A DNA stretch of 64,000 nucleotides. It comes from Synanceia verrucosa. Lineage: Eukaryota > Chordata > Actinopteri > Perciformes > Synanceiidae. This document shows positions 1 through 14,230 of the stretch, piece after piece. The stretch is taken from positions 20,217,954 to 20,281,953 of the forward strand of contig CM056563.1 of the NCBI GenBank assembly GCA_029721515.1. Direction: 5' to 3'. A program made the translations under genes and the position numbers. Within the stretch, counting starts at the first letter, position 1. Every line of letters starts with the position of its first letter. The notes beneath the pieces were generated by a model. The model was not told the origin of the DNA. It did not search any database and saw only the letters and a program-made list of their open reading frames with translations.

Positions 1-112
1 TTATGCTCTGACTACATCTCCCAGAAGCCCCCAAATTACTCACAGGCGCGGGACACCGCGACTGGCAACCCGCTGCCGAAAAAAAAAAAAAATATACGTT
101 TATAGCACTTAA
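1..112 (-). repeat. TTAA MITE family X, copy A (cut by the window start)
   Basis: This copy holds the ZNF143-like motif (10-30), the CTCACAGGCGCGGGACACCG block and the A-rich terminus ending GCACTTAA. It matches copies B, D, E and I in the same orientation. The rest lies before the window. Confidence 0.75.
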
Positions 113-3100
113 GCATTGTATTTGAAAGAACGCCTGAACTAAAACTAAGCATGTATGTGTATGTGACAACATCACAAATAAGTATTTTAGTTCAGGCACT
201 GTGAAGGACACATAGGTGGGCACTAGTGGTCCTTAGTAAACTATGAATACCAGGAAGTAGAGTCTGTTTACAGATTGAATTTTCTCAAGTTACGGACAAC
301 TTCTGACTCAAATGAGAATAGTAATAGTGTAGCCCATCTTATTAAATGGCTGTTATTTGAGAAATGATCAAGTTTGTGTCATTTACTGGCTGTATTTCTG
401 TGCCCCCTTCACTCCTGTTAAATGGATATCATCAAATCCAATATTGTCGGATATACTCCAAATAACTCCAAAGTGAAATGGGTGAGTAAATGGCAGTATT
501 TTATCCTGGAAATAAGGTCCAATTTGTAAAAAAATGACACTTCCCCTTTAAGGTGCCCCTTAGGGTTCCTCCTTGAACCTCGACTGCATCCATCTCTGAA
601 CAGCTAAACATCATATCTGACTCACACTAACCTGACTGTGCCTGAGCATCTTTCCAATCTAATGTGAGGAGGTCAAAGGACCTGCTACGACTAGCTTGGC
701 GTACGCTCATGTCTGTGTGTGAATGAAACTACACAGTGCTAAAACCACTGGCTGTATTTCAACATAACAACACCTGCACACACTCCCCTTTCCACTCCCT
801 CTTTGCAGTCTCTGGCACATCTCCCCCCTTTTTTCCCTGCTCATAAAAGACCCAGAGAAACACATTAACACTGTCAAACTAGGCTAATAGTGTGGCAGAC
901 ACTTCTAACACAATGTGTGTGCGTGAACAGGAGTATGTGTGATAAAACGCCCATTAGCCTGATTGTGTATGATGTGTTTGTGTCATCAATTGCTCTCACA
1001 GGAAGTGAAGTGAATCAATCAGGTTGCCACTCACAATTACCAAGCTATTAATAACAAAACACTCTACCGTTGCTTCAAACAGCAGCCATAACTGCCAAAA
1101 TGACTCCAGAAGGAAAATAGTGTGATTTTTCAGTACTAAACAGAACTAGCTGCTCTGTATGAGCGTACAGACGACTCGCTATTGTTTGCGTATCAGTTTC
1201 GTTGTGTATTTTCGGGTTGGGATCAAGACTCTTCATCTCTGTCTTAGTGGTAGTGACAGAGCCAACTGGTGCTCATCGATCACAAGATCAACTTCCTAAC
1301 AGATATTTAGAAGCAGAGGATCGACTTCCAACGGCTGGGGAAAGCCCAGGAGGTGTTGATGAACAAGTTTACAGTGAAGCTTTAGAGAGAAGCAATGTGT
1401 TGACAGCAGGCCTGTGGAAGTGGGGAATGTTTAAATATCAATATTCAGAATTAGTTACAGGAACTGCCAGACTAAATACAGAGCTGCCTATTCATCTGCA
1501 GTAATTACAGGTGTTAATAGCAGGATTCCATCAAATGACTTTAAAGTATCCCCATACAACAGTTGAAAGTAAAGTAAAAAATAATATTGAAAGAAAAGTT
1601 CCTCCTCATTTTCCTGTATTTTCCAATCAATGTCCAGCAACACATGTAAACCTACGCTCATTACACGATCGCTGTCTATTTAAAATTCCCATCATACAAC
1701 TTGTTTAGGTTTAGGCAACCACACCACTTAAGTTAGGCTTATGAAAAGTTTAGGATTAAGAGAAAAAAGTCTGGTGTACTTTTAACTTCCTCCATCTGCA
1801 ACATCTATTTATACATCCTGATTCATAATTTTGTGAATTACATACAAACTGATTTTGTGGTGTATACACTATATATAGAAATTATTGTACATTACTTTTC
1901 ACAAGTGTAGCTACTAACAGTGTATAAGAAGAACCTAATTGTTGTTGCTTATCATGACCCAATTCTGAGATTGTAATAGTTATGGATTTTTCATGATAGT
2001 TTTTTTTTTTTACTTTTTTTTCTCTAATTCAGTTAGATTAAATTCATTTTTATAGCGGGTTTTTTTTTTTTTTTTTTGCTTAGTTTTATATTTTTCTAAA
2101 TGATTAGTTTTAGATTAGCTTTTATTAGTTTTAGTATTAGTTTTAAATTTTCATACTTTGGGTTATTTCTCAGGGGCAGGATTCAAAGAGAATAAAATAA
2201 TAAAAGTCAACAAAAGACAACATTGTCAAAAATTTTGCAGCCTGAATACTGCTGCCAGCCAGGAGTCTCAGGGAGCTCAAAGTGAGAAAATCATGAGCAA
2301 ACTCAAAAACTCTAAACAAGAAGTAACGGGAGGTGATGGACTGTGAGGTGTCATACAATTCCACCAGCTCACGTAAAATAGCTTGAGCAAAAAAAACAAA
2401 AAAAAAAGATTTCATACTATCAATCCAAAATTTTTTTTCAAGTTTTTTTTCAAATTTTTCAAAATTTTTATCAATAATTTCAGTCCATTTTTGTAAACAC
2501 CCAATACAGTTTCAGTTAGTTATTGTTTTTGTTATTTTAATTGTAGTTTATATTTATTTCAGTTGATGAAAATGTTTTTTCTATTCTAGTTTTCATCATT
2601 TCTTTCGTTTTTGTTAATGATAATAACCTTGCCCGATTCATGTTTCCTGAACCTCTACAACAAAGGTGGTGAGTCAGAATCAGATAGATAGATAGACTTT
2701 ACAATGATCAAAGTCCTTTAGTATTGACTAAAAAGTAGAAGAGAAACATTTTTAATAACCAAATTAGTTCCAATTAATGTCCTTATTATATTTTATTCTT
2801 AATAAATACTCTAATACATTTGCTCAATTTAAGTTACCACAAACATTTTTACTGTAACAACCATGTGTAATGAAATACATCTTCAAAGCACCTCTCTCTA
2901 CTGGCTGGCTTCAACACATCAGTGGGTCAGTGTGACACAATGATGAGCTGCTGCTGTTGTTCCACTCTGGCCATTATAGAGGATACGCTCTTAGAATAGT
3001 GTGATGGATCAGTGGATACACTGATGACAAGTGAGAATGTCGCTGGGTGTCACAGCAGCACTATACTTAGGTGCTGCTTGACATATGACTGTACAGTCGC

Positions 3101-5234
3101 TCTGAAAGTTGGCCTTGGCTGGAAGAGCAACTTAGAAATCAGCAGCAGCCACCGTGTAGCGAAACTCTGATTAACTTCAGGCCACGTACTGGGAGATACT
3201 CACTCCTGCTGTCCGGTGTGTTTTGATTGATTTTTTGAGGTTTGCTCACTTTAATCTAACTCTGACTGCAAGTTTGATGCCCTGATAGTCACACAGAGAA
3301 ACAGATGGACAGTAAAAAAAACATTTTGGCAAACAGAGAGATAAGAGAGCGAAGCTTCACTGCTGGAGTTCGGTCTATCTGTCTGGGACAACAGAAAACC
3401 CTGGAGCTTAAACCCTGCAGGCCACCTGGCAGACGATTATCAACCAGTGTTGGACTGTATTTGTTTGCCTTTTATTTCATATTAAACACTGATGTGCTAG
3501 AGCTACTTTAAGGAGACATTGAGTCAACTTTGAGCAACAGTTCTTTCCTTTTAACACCATCCTGCTTCATATACATATTGGGATTAGTTAGTCATAAAGT
3601 CTATATCATCCATCCCACAAGATTTCTTTCTTGAGAGAGTTATGACAGCATCTTATCAATCAGCATATGTGGGCAGACCGGTTTGAAAGCCGATGAAAAC
3701 CCAAGAAAATTAAGTCTGGCATGATGTTTTTGGCCCTCCAGATGTTTTTACGGTAAGGCAGCATCCTCCACACCTCTGCTCGTCCAAATAAGAAGGGATT
3801 CGACCATTTCTCAGTGTGCTTTTTAATGCTTCTTCATCAGAGATCGGGCCATCCGATGCCATGGGTGGATCCTTTTTAGCCACGACCCATTTCCATATGT
3901 GGGGCAGAAAAACACACTTCTGCTAAACTTCCTATTGGCTGAAAGGGTCTCCACACATTTTACTCCAACCTGCTGTTTGACACAAACATGCATAAATATT
4001 TCTTTTGAACAAATGTAACTTAAATGATGATGAATGTGAATTTTGACTGGAATTGAAATCTGTATTAATTTACTAATTAACTGATGGATAGCTTTAGAAA
4101 CTCCTTTTGTGTATCATTCAGCCCAGTCACACTAAATGGCTTATGAATGACGCTCAACTCTAAAGCAATTTCATGTTCAATAATAATGCTGTTCTTGCTT
4201 TTGGAGAACAATGTCACTAGTGACATATGTTTCCATATATATTTTACTTACTTTAAAGCCAAACCATGATGTTTTTCCTAAACCTAACTAAGTGGTTTTG
4301 CTGCCTAAACTTAACAGCCTCTGTCCTCCATAGTTTTGTTGCGTGGCGTTTAAATGGCATGCTCTTTATGCACCTTCCCATGAGATCAAGTTGGTATTAT
4401 TACGTTCTGCACAGGATTTTAGTTCCCCAGAAATGGAGCTCTCTGAGATACATAAAATAATATAATCCATTCGTCTGCTGTCCAATCATGCACCCAATAT
4501 GTTCCAAACACATTATTCTCTCGAAATATGACTAAATACTCTACTTCTGACCAGTGTGTCTGAGCTCGATCTATTAGCATCTTTAATTCTAAAAGTATCA
4601 GTTTTGGGGGCTCCATGTAACCAAGACTCTCACTTTCATAACGATCTGTACCTATCAATAAAAAGGTGAAAGCTTCAAACCATAATGTTAAAAAAATAAA
4701 ATGAACAGTATTCATCAGAGAGAGGGAAGGGAAAGGTTGTACTGTGTGACTACTGAGAGACGACTGGCACAGTAATGATCATGACAGCTAAAAAGGTACA
4801 CTCTGCACCTCGACATTTCAACATGTTCACCATAACTACCCAGCACGAAACAATCAGTGTACAGACAGGACACATGCACACTCATTACTTCACCAATTAT
4901 GCTGTTATCAGGAATTCATTCAGTTACTATCCAAGGTATGAGAACAGCAGCCATTACAAGCTAATTTGAACAACAAATGACAACAGTTTGCTGAATGAGA
5001 AGAGAGAAATAAAATCACTTTTCCTCTGTCACTGAGAGATGGGATGGAGAGAGGAAATAAAGGATAGATTGTTAGAAAAGTGAAAGGAGGGGGAGAAAAA
5101 TGAAGAAATGAGGGCTGGTCCCGAAACTGAGACAAGACAGAAATGAGATGCCATCGTACAGATGTGGTCCAGGACTGGTGGGTCCAGGACTGATGGTCCA
5201 GGACTGATGAGCACCTCTTCTGCAGCAGATGCTG
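113..5234. other. intergenic or intronic DNA without recognised genes
   Basis: No exon, RNA gene or intact element was recognised. The stretch 1995-2640 is dominated by T-rich and TTAG-like low-complexity sequence, there is a short GATA run near 2684-2696, and open frames here are short and without familiar motifs. Confidence 0.5.
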
Positions 5235-5253
5235 AACACACACACACACACAC

Positions 5254-5292
<39 letters not shown>
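5235..5292. repeat. (CA)n microsatellite
   Basis: About 29 CA units, interrupted once by CG. A (GT)n run of about 11 units follows at 5407-5429. The long Cys/Val open frames on the minus strand here are produced by this repeat and are not genes. Confidence 0.95.
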
Positions 5293-5294
<2 letters not shown>

Positions 5295-6193
5295 GAGATG
5301 AGGGCTAATGATGCGTGAAAGAGCATTACCCCTCTCCTCCACAGAGGAAAGTCGAATGGACAACACTTATTTCAAATGACCCTACTATCTATTCATGAGG
5401 CAGATTGTGTGTGTGTGTGTGTGTGTGTTCTCTGTGCTTATATCTGCCTTGATGCATCTCGAGGGTGAACCATACACACATACATACGCACACACACTTT
5501 GGAAATGCTGCAGAGAGATCAGTACCTTTGTTCGCAAAAATAAATCATTCAGACGTTTATTTATCTGAGCAAAGTGCGCTGTTTTCCAGCAACTCCCTGC
5601 GTCACAGAGATTCTCATTAAAGGATTAGTTCACCCACAAAAATCCACAGAGCCCTCCAATTTTGTGTCAATTGGCATGCGGTCACTTCGACGGCTGCTTC
5701 CAACCTAATAGCATAGAGCTGAAGGGCATTTGGTTTGTGGGGTTAACAGCATTAAAATGCTACTTAATCAAACTAGTGAATGAATTACTGCATAATGCCT
5801 TACTTTGAGTGTGTTTGGATTTATCCTCCTTTCCACCATCAGGGGCTGCTTTGCTTTTATGTTTTTTAGTACATAACTTCAAATCACTATTCTTAACCCA
5901 TCCCCTTAAATAATTTGGTGTTGTTTCCTTTATTTATTTTTTTTTTACAAAAAAGTGCAGACAAAATTATTGTAAAAGTGCCAGCACATGAGTTTAAAGA
6001 AAGAATCATATAACCTTGTAGTATAACCTTACAGTCGCTCTCCCAGCTCGTGTCCCGATTATTTACAAACCTGCACTAAAATGCATGCAACTACATCTAT
6101 CTCTATATATATATAAATAAATAAATATTTATATATATATATATATATATACACGTGTGTACACACGTGTATATATATATATATATATATATA

Positions 6194-7941
<1,748 letters not shown>

Positions 7942-8006
7942 GTAGCCAAATTATTGTCACCTGGGGGCTAAGCCCCCCCTGTCCTTGAAACTTAGTGACG
8001 CCCCTG

Positions 8007-9672
8007 GTTGGCAGCTGTACTTTTAAAATTTTCTAACAGTTTCAGGTTCTGCATTACAACAACTGGCACTGTGAAATTTACTTTCTTGTCATCTGCTGAT
8101 TTCAGGATTTGAAAAAACCTTTAACACGTACAATTACGGTCAAAGCAGTTGACGATTCTGTGCTTTGCTCAAAGGAACCTCAGCAACAGCTCTGACTTTC
8201 CTTAATTTACCTTCCAGGCACAAACCCAGCTCTTGAGTCGGGCCGTGCTTGAAACACTTTGACTTTCCTTCATCCTTTGCAAATTATTTACCATCTGTTA
8301 ATCGTGACGATAATGTAACCTCGACCACCTGGCAGAGAGGCCATAAGCAACCATGGTGGGGGGGTTTAGAGGGATTTTTACATGTTGCTGTGTTGGAGAG
8401 GGTTAAGAGGCGCGATGAGAACTGAGTGACAGGAAAGGGGTCAAGACAACTGTCCCAGAGCCAGTTTAAGGTGATGGGTGTGGGCAACTGTCCTTGAGAT
8501 ACTGATCTGTTGCTCTGCTGGCAACTCTTATCTTCATGCAGGCCGTCGGTGGCTCAGATGGGACAAACACGCTGATTACATGTCGCTCAAAAAAAAAAAC
8601 CACCAATCCGTCAACCCCTCAGATCTTCCCTGTCTCCATCCTTTTCTTATCTCCTCACTCCCACCATCATCGGGTAACGTTAACGTTCTTGTCAACTTGT
8701 GTCTGTTCAGGAGAACCAGAATAAGAAGATGAAGTCGCTCCCAGGGAGGAAAAAAACACTGCTGACAGTGGATGTGTTTGCGATCAGGATTTGGGTCTTG
8801 CATTAAGGCATATTCTAGCACGTGGATGATAACAAACCCCCACACACTTTAACCCCATGGATGTCACGTCTAAGCAAAGGGCGGTGGATTACAGGCCAGT
8901 GGGAGCTTAGCATGTAATTCAAACCATTTTCCATCACATTTGTATTCAATTGGAGCCTAATCCCATCTGATTAACATGCCAGTCAATAGGGAGGGCACCT
9001 GCTGTACCGACTGGGCCGTCAGCGTTGAGGGATGATCAGAAACAAACAGCGACACACACACAAGTGCAAATCAGAGTGGATTAGATGATGTCAGCATTTT
9101 GGCTGCAATAACAGACGTTGACTCATGAGTTTAGTCCGAGCGATGTCTGAAAGGAACTGAATCTTGTCCCAGTTTTTATCGTAGGGTGTATGACCATTGT
9201 TTACAGTCCACTGAGATCCCCATTCGTTGTTGCCTTGGCAACAGCTACTCCTGCTCGGATCATACTGTAGGCTATATGTCACTAAATCAAACAGTTGTGA
9301 GAGATAAAAAAAAACTGAGCCTTTATATGTCTATGTCCCACCAACATCCCATAACATCCATGCCTCATGGATGCTTCACTCCACACGGTCAAACCACAGT
9401 CCTGCAGCTAAGTATTTTCTGGGGGATTATTCTGGTTTTAGTTTAGACTCACACACACACACACACACACAGACACGAGGGATTAAATAAGGAGTATGCG
9501 ACTCCAATCATTTTCAAAGTTAGTACAGTCTGAGAACGTGGCAGAATTGGAAATCGAGGTACAACGTCTGACTATGCTGACATTCCTGGATGAGCCTGAG
9601 GGTATTTTAAGAAGCTGTTTTGCAGGTTTTATTATAAGTATGTTGTCTATATATATATATATATATATACTG

Positions 9673-9721
<49 letters not shown>

Positions 9722-10085
9722 TAGAGCCAGTGATGAGAGAAAGACTTCGTGGTCACAGCTTCCCAGGCAGAGCCTCCACCACTGCATTTCTCTTCAGTAT
9801 GGAGGCTTAAGGCCTCAGCTAGGGCTGCGTGACCCCCTTCAGCTAATGGTCCTGTTTCATAATAAAGGATGGCAACAATAAAGACGGTCAAAAGGCAATT
9901 GCATGTATTATGGTAGGAATCAGGAGTGGCACTAGCTCTAACAACAGGGCAACAACAGACACTAGGAGTGTAGGAAATAGTGAATAAAAACAAATGGTAA
10001 ATGTTATGAAGCTTCAGGGTTTCCAACATCAGTATGGCTATTTTTAGAGCCCAGCAGCTGATTTTTTGTTCTAATATTTACATAG
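8007..10085. other. intergenic DNA with microsatellites
   Basis: I see no exon here. It holds (CA)n at 9449-9471 and a compound (TA)n/(CA)n tract at 9649-9719, which generates spurious His/Thr and Cys/Val open frames. Confidence 0.5.
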
Positions 10086-10340
10086 GTACAGTGTGTAGGA
10101 TTTGGAAACACCTAGTGGTGTCTTTGTGGATTGCAACCAGCTCACTTTTTTGCAGACTGTGCATGCATGTAATCTAGCAGGTATCTCATTCTATCAACTG
10201 TTAACAGCTTAATCTGAGTTGTATTTAGACATTCAGAGCTCACAAACATTTGATTTTTCTTGCTCAACAGTGACGAGAGCAGCTCGCTGCGTCACACACA
10301 CACTGCAGGCTAAAGAGCTGACGTGACTGAAGACTGGCCT
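10086..10340 (+). repeat. probable short interspersed repeat beginning ACAGTGTGTAGGATTT
   Basis: The opening ACAGTGTGTAGGATTTGG followed by CACCTAGTGGTG and GATTGCAACCAGCT matches a repeat I recall as very common in percomorph fish genomes. The 3' limit is a guess. A (ATT)n microsatellite follows at about 10473-10521. Confidence 0.4.
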
Positions 10341-11049
10341 TCAGCAGAAGAGAACGTTTCTTGTCCTTAAGTGAACACATAATCGTGATGTCACATGGAA
10401 ATGAGTCAGTCTAATTTCCTGGTTTCAAAGTTCTCATGGTAAAGTGTGAGGGATAATTCTTGTGCATTATGATTGTTATTATTACTATTATTATTATTAT
10501 TATCATCATCATTATTATTATTCTTCAATCCGGGACAGTGCACATTACTGAACATATAATATATATGTAAATACTCCAGACTATAGTCACAGGCTTATTT
10601 CCATCTGTAGTCCCTGGGCAGGTTATGCAGCTCTGTGTTGCATTGCCCAACTGCAAATTAACATTGACTACGGTAATTTTTGTTTTGTATAGCAGGTGCT
10701 TCAGTCTTTTCATACATGTGAATCGAGGTCACGATCATAACCTCACAACCACACATTGCTGGTCCCGACCCCTGGGAGACCTCAGACCAGACATGAGAGC
10801 TTGTTCTACTCCTCCAACACTAATTCTCCTCCTGAGCCTCCTGCTCCTTTTCAAATTCGACAGAATCACTCTGCCGAATCAACCCACGGTCGACTGACAA
10901 AAGAAAGTGCTCTAAAACACACCTGCAGCACCCAGAGCTGTTATCCACCTGGCACAAAACTTGAAATTCTTCCCAGGTGGGTTTTGAAAAAGCCTTGCTA
11001 GCTAGAATAAATACTGTCATTTACATTTAATGATTGTGTTTTGAGACAG

Positions 11050-12060
11050 CAGCCTGTTGGCTCTGCAGTTCGATGCAGTTAACATGGCTCTGCCCTTCAT
11101 CCTCCAGCATCTGGACCCACAGCCAGGAACCTACGCCAGGATCCTGTTTGTGGACTTCAGCTCTGCCTTCAACACCATCATGATCCCAGCTCTGCTGCAG
11201 GAAAAGCTCTCCCAGCTGAACGTGCCCGAGTTCACCTGCAGGTGGATTACAGACTTCCTGTTTGACAGGAAGCAGCACATCGAGCTGGGGAAACACGTCT
11301 CTGACTCCAGAAACATCAGCACTTCTCTTCTACTCTTCTCCCTGCACACCAACAGCTGCACCTCCAGTCATCAGTCCATCAAGATCCTGAATTTTAGGGA
11401 TGACACCACCTTTATCCAGCTCATCTCTGGTGGAGATGAGTCCGTCTACAGGATGGAGATTGACCATCTGGTGACCTGGTGCATTGAGAACAACTTAGAG
11501 CTGAACGCACTAAAGACAGTGGAGATGACGGTGGACTACAGTAAAAACTCACCTCCACCTGCCCCCATCACTCTGTGGGCTCTCCAGGCAACTCTGTGGT
11601 TTTTTTCTGCTTCCTGGGCTCCATCATCACCCAAAACCTAAAGTGGAAGCTGAACATCAGCTCCATCACCAAAAAAGGCCAGTACAGGATGTACTTCCAG
11701 TGGCAGCTGAAGAAATATAACCTGCCACAGACAATGATGGTGCACCGCCATCACTGAGTCCATCCTCACCTCCTCCATCACCATCTGGTACGCTGCTGCC
11801 ACCACCAAGGACAAAGCCAGGCTGCAGCGGATCATCTGCTCTGTAGAGAAAGTGACTGGCTGCACTCTTCCATCTCTCCAGGACCTGCAGACCTCCAGGA
11901 CCCTGAAGCCTGCAGGATAGAGTGTGGCTGACCTGGACATGAACTGTTTCAGTTCTTCCCCTCTGGCAGGAGACTGATCCATCAGGACCAGAACCTCACG
12001 CCATAAAAACAGTTTATTCCCCTCTGTGACTGGCCTCATCAACAAGGCCCATGATCCACC
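11050..12060 (+). mobile_element. CR1/Rex1-like LINE fragment with broken reverse transcriptase
   Basis: The frame from 11057 reads YARILFVDFSSAFNTI (reverse transcriptase box A), then a deleted stretch where the PQG box B should be, then FRDDTTFIQLI (box C, normally FADD) and WCIENNLELNALKTVEMTVD. A frameshift near 11580 moves the tail FLGSIITQNLKWKLNISSIT into a second frame and a later one into a third, ending around SILTSSITIWYAAAT. The element is 5' truncated, has no endonuclease domain here, and is dead. The clade is assigned from remembered fish Rex1 proteins. Confidence 0.85.
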
Positions 12061-13819
12061 TCCACTCGCCTAAGTGCACATTTCGGCAGAGTTTTTGTCT
12101 CCTTTTATCTGCCATATTGCGCTGTTTTTGTCTCCGTTTTTACCACATAATAATTTTCCCCCCCATATTTATTCTTCGCTGCACTACATTGATATGTTTA
12201 TACGTTTATATATCATGCACCAAGACACCAAGTTAAGTTCTTTGTTTGTGCAAACTTACTTGGCAATAAACATGGCTCTATTCTGCTGGTAGCAAGAAGT
12301 TGTATTATAGCTGATAACTTTCATAAAAGATACTACGAAGATGCTGGGCAAAAGTACATGCAGTACACAGAGGTCTTACTCAGCAGTTCCTGGAAGTACA
12401 AAAACTTTTTTTCACATTTTCTGGGGGGAGCATTGACAAGAGGACGGTGTGGAAAAGTACTATGATGTTGGATGTTACAGGGACTGTGATGAATGATGCA
12501 TGCTGATGATGATGTATGCAAATACACACCCCACTGTTCTGACTGCATAAAAACTGTCATATATCTCATAATGCTTACAATATTGTAATACATATGAATA
12601 TATATGAATAATACTACTCTGAATAAAAATATATTGAATCTTAACCCCATATCATAATAAAATATTGGTAAATTTCATGTCCCAGAAACAGCAGGACAAA
12701 AAACCCCGAATTATTCTAATGAACAATAAGATATTTAACAGTTCTAATTATGTGGTAAGTCTTTATTCTTCATTTAAAAAGGACGGTCCTTCTTCCAGGG
12801 AATCCTTGTCAATTTATGCTCTAAATTACTTTTAAATGCACTTTAATTGGCTTCAAAAACTCAGCAAATATCTCACCTTTAATTAAACTGCTTTTGTTGA
12901 TTATAAAAACACAATCAAGGTGTTGAATTCTACCATGCATTAACAATGTGCATTACCACATTAACACACAGTTAGACAAGTGAAAATATCAGAGGATTGA
13001 GAAGTAAAGGCTCAATGAGGCAAATTATAGACTCTTAAGAGAGCATGAAACCATCAAAGTACTTAGAATAAACAAAACTCTGTCTGCACAGTGACATCCT
13101 CAGTCTGCTGCTTTAGAGATAAAACAATGTTTATCAGACATGTTCTTTCCACACAGAGACCAGAGACACAATGAGTACAGAACAGCAATCAGCATCTTAT
13201 GAAAGAGAAAAACTAGGCTAGATGCAAACACAATCAAACCAAACAAAAAGCACTTTCCTCTGCGTGAAGAAAGGCTTCTGAAATAGCATCAACATTTGCC
13301 TTCATTACCCTCTGCCTAATGAAACAGATGGAAATCCAGGAAGGCCACACACACTCCTCAGTACATCAACATCCTGCTAAATCAGCCTTACAGCATCCTA
13401 AAACATGCTGGTGTTAAACCAGGCCACAGTGACAGAGCAGCCCCTCCCTGTTGTGTTTGTTTCTAGCTGGAGGTGGAGGGGAGAGGGCTCTGGTAGTCAC
13501 CCATGCATGCAAGGCCAGTCTGTTGTAATTTAAAGGCTGACTTGTTAATGAACCAGGTCTTAATTTGTTCGCTCTACCCACACCCAAAACAGACAGAGGA
13601 AGCACGGGCAACATTCAGCAAGAGGAAAGATTCCTTTACAAAAGTCAACACTAGTGTGAAAATCCTGTCCTGTGCATTTTCACTGAGTGTCTGAATGAGA
13701 CTTTGCTCCTTTTAATACTATTTTTTATTATTATTTTTTACTGTTTGTACGGTATTTTCTGGTTGTTTATGTGCAGCACTCTGTTTTCAACTGTGTTTTT
13801 TTTTTTAATTTAATTTGTT
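12061..13819. other. intergenic DNA, nothing recognised
   Basis: A/T-rich sequence with no recognisable exon or element. The first few hundred bases may be the untranslated tail of the preceding LINE. Confidence 0.4.
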
Positions 13820-14230
13820 TTATAAAACAAAGTGCCTTGTGCCAGCGTTTCTGCACATTTTGAGTCATAGTTCAGGACCCACAGAATATTTTGTACTATG
13901 ACTCTGAAAACACTGAATAGCTCAAATGAAAGAAGAGACTCTCTATTTCATCATGAAAAAAATGTTTGTTTTTACCTTGTTCCATTCTTGTTTTATCAGA
14001 GGTAGAGTAGAGGACACTTTCATCAAAATCACCACTTTTTGTTCGGAATCTGTTTTGCTCTCTACTCTCAGTCATCTCCACTTCCTGCTTTGATCTCTGT
14101 TTGTGCTCTGACTACATCTCCCAGAAGCCCCAACATTACTCACAGGCTGCGGGAGACCGTAATTGGTGACCCACGTTGACCCACTGAAAAAACACTTTGA
14201 CATATTATCACGTCAATGGCACTCAAGTGT
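13820..14230 (-). repeat. TTAA MITE family X, copy B
   Basis: A near-full copy whose outer left end is worn. It contains ACAGAATATTTTGTACTATG, AAAGAAGAGACTCTCTATTT, CTTCCTGCTTTGATCTCTG, the ZNF143-like motif at 14110-14130 and the terminus ACGTCAATGGCACTCAAG. It is non-coding. Confidence 0.85.

Noticed and set aside
4920..5366. Long minus-strand open frames rich in Cys and Val
   Set aside because: They are read through the CA microsatellite at 5235-5292 and have no other support.
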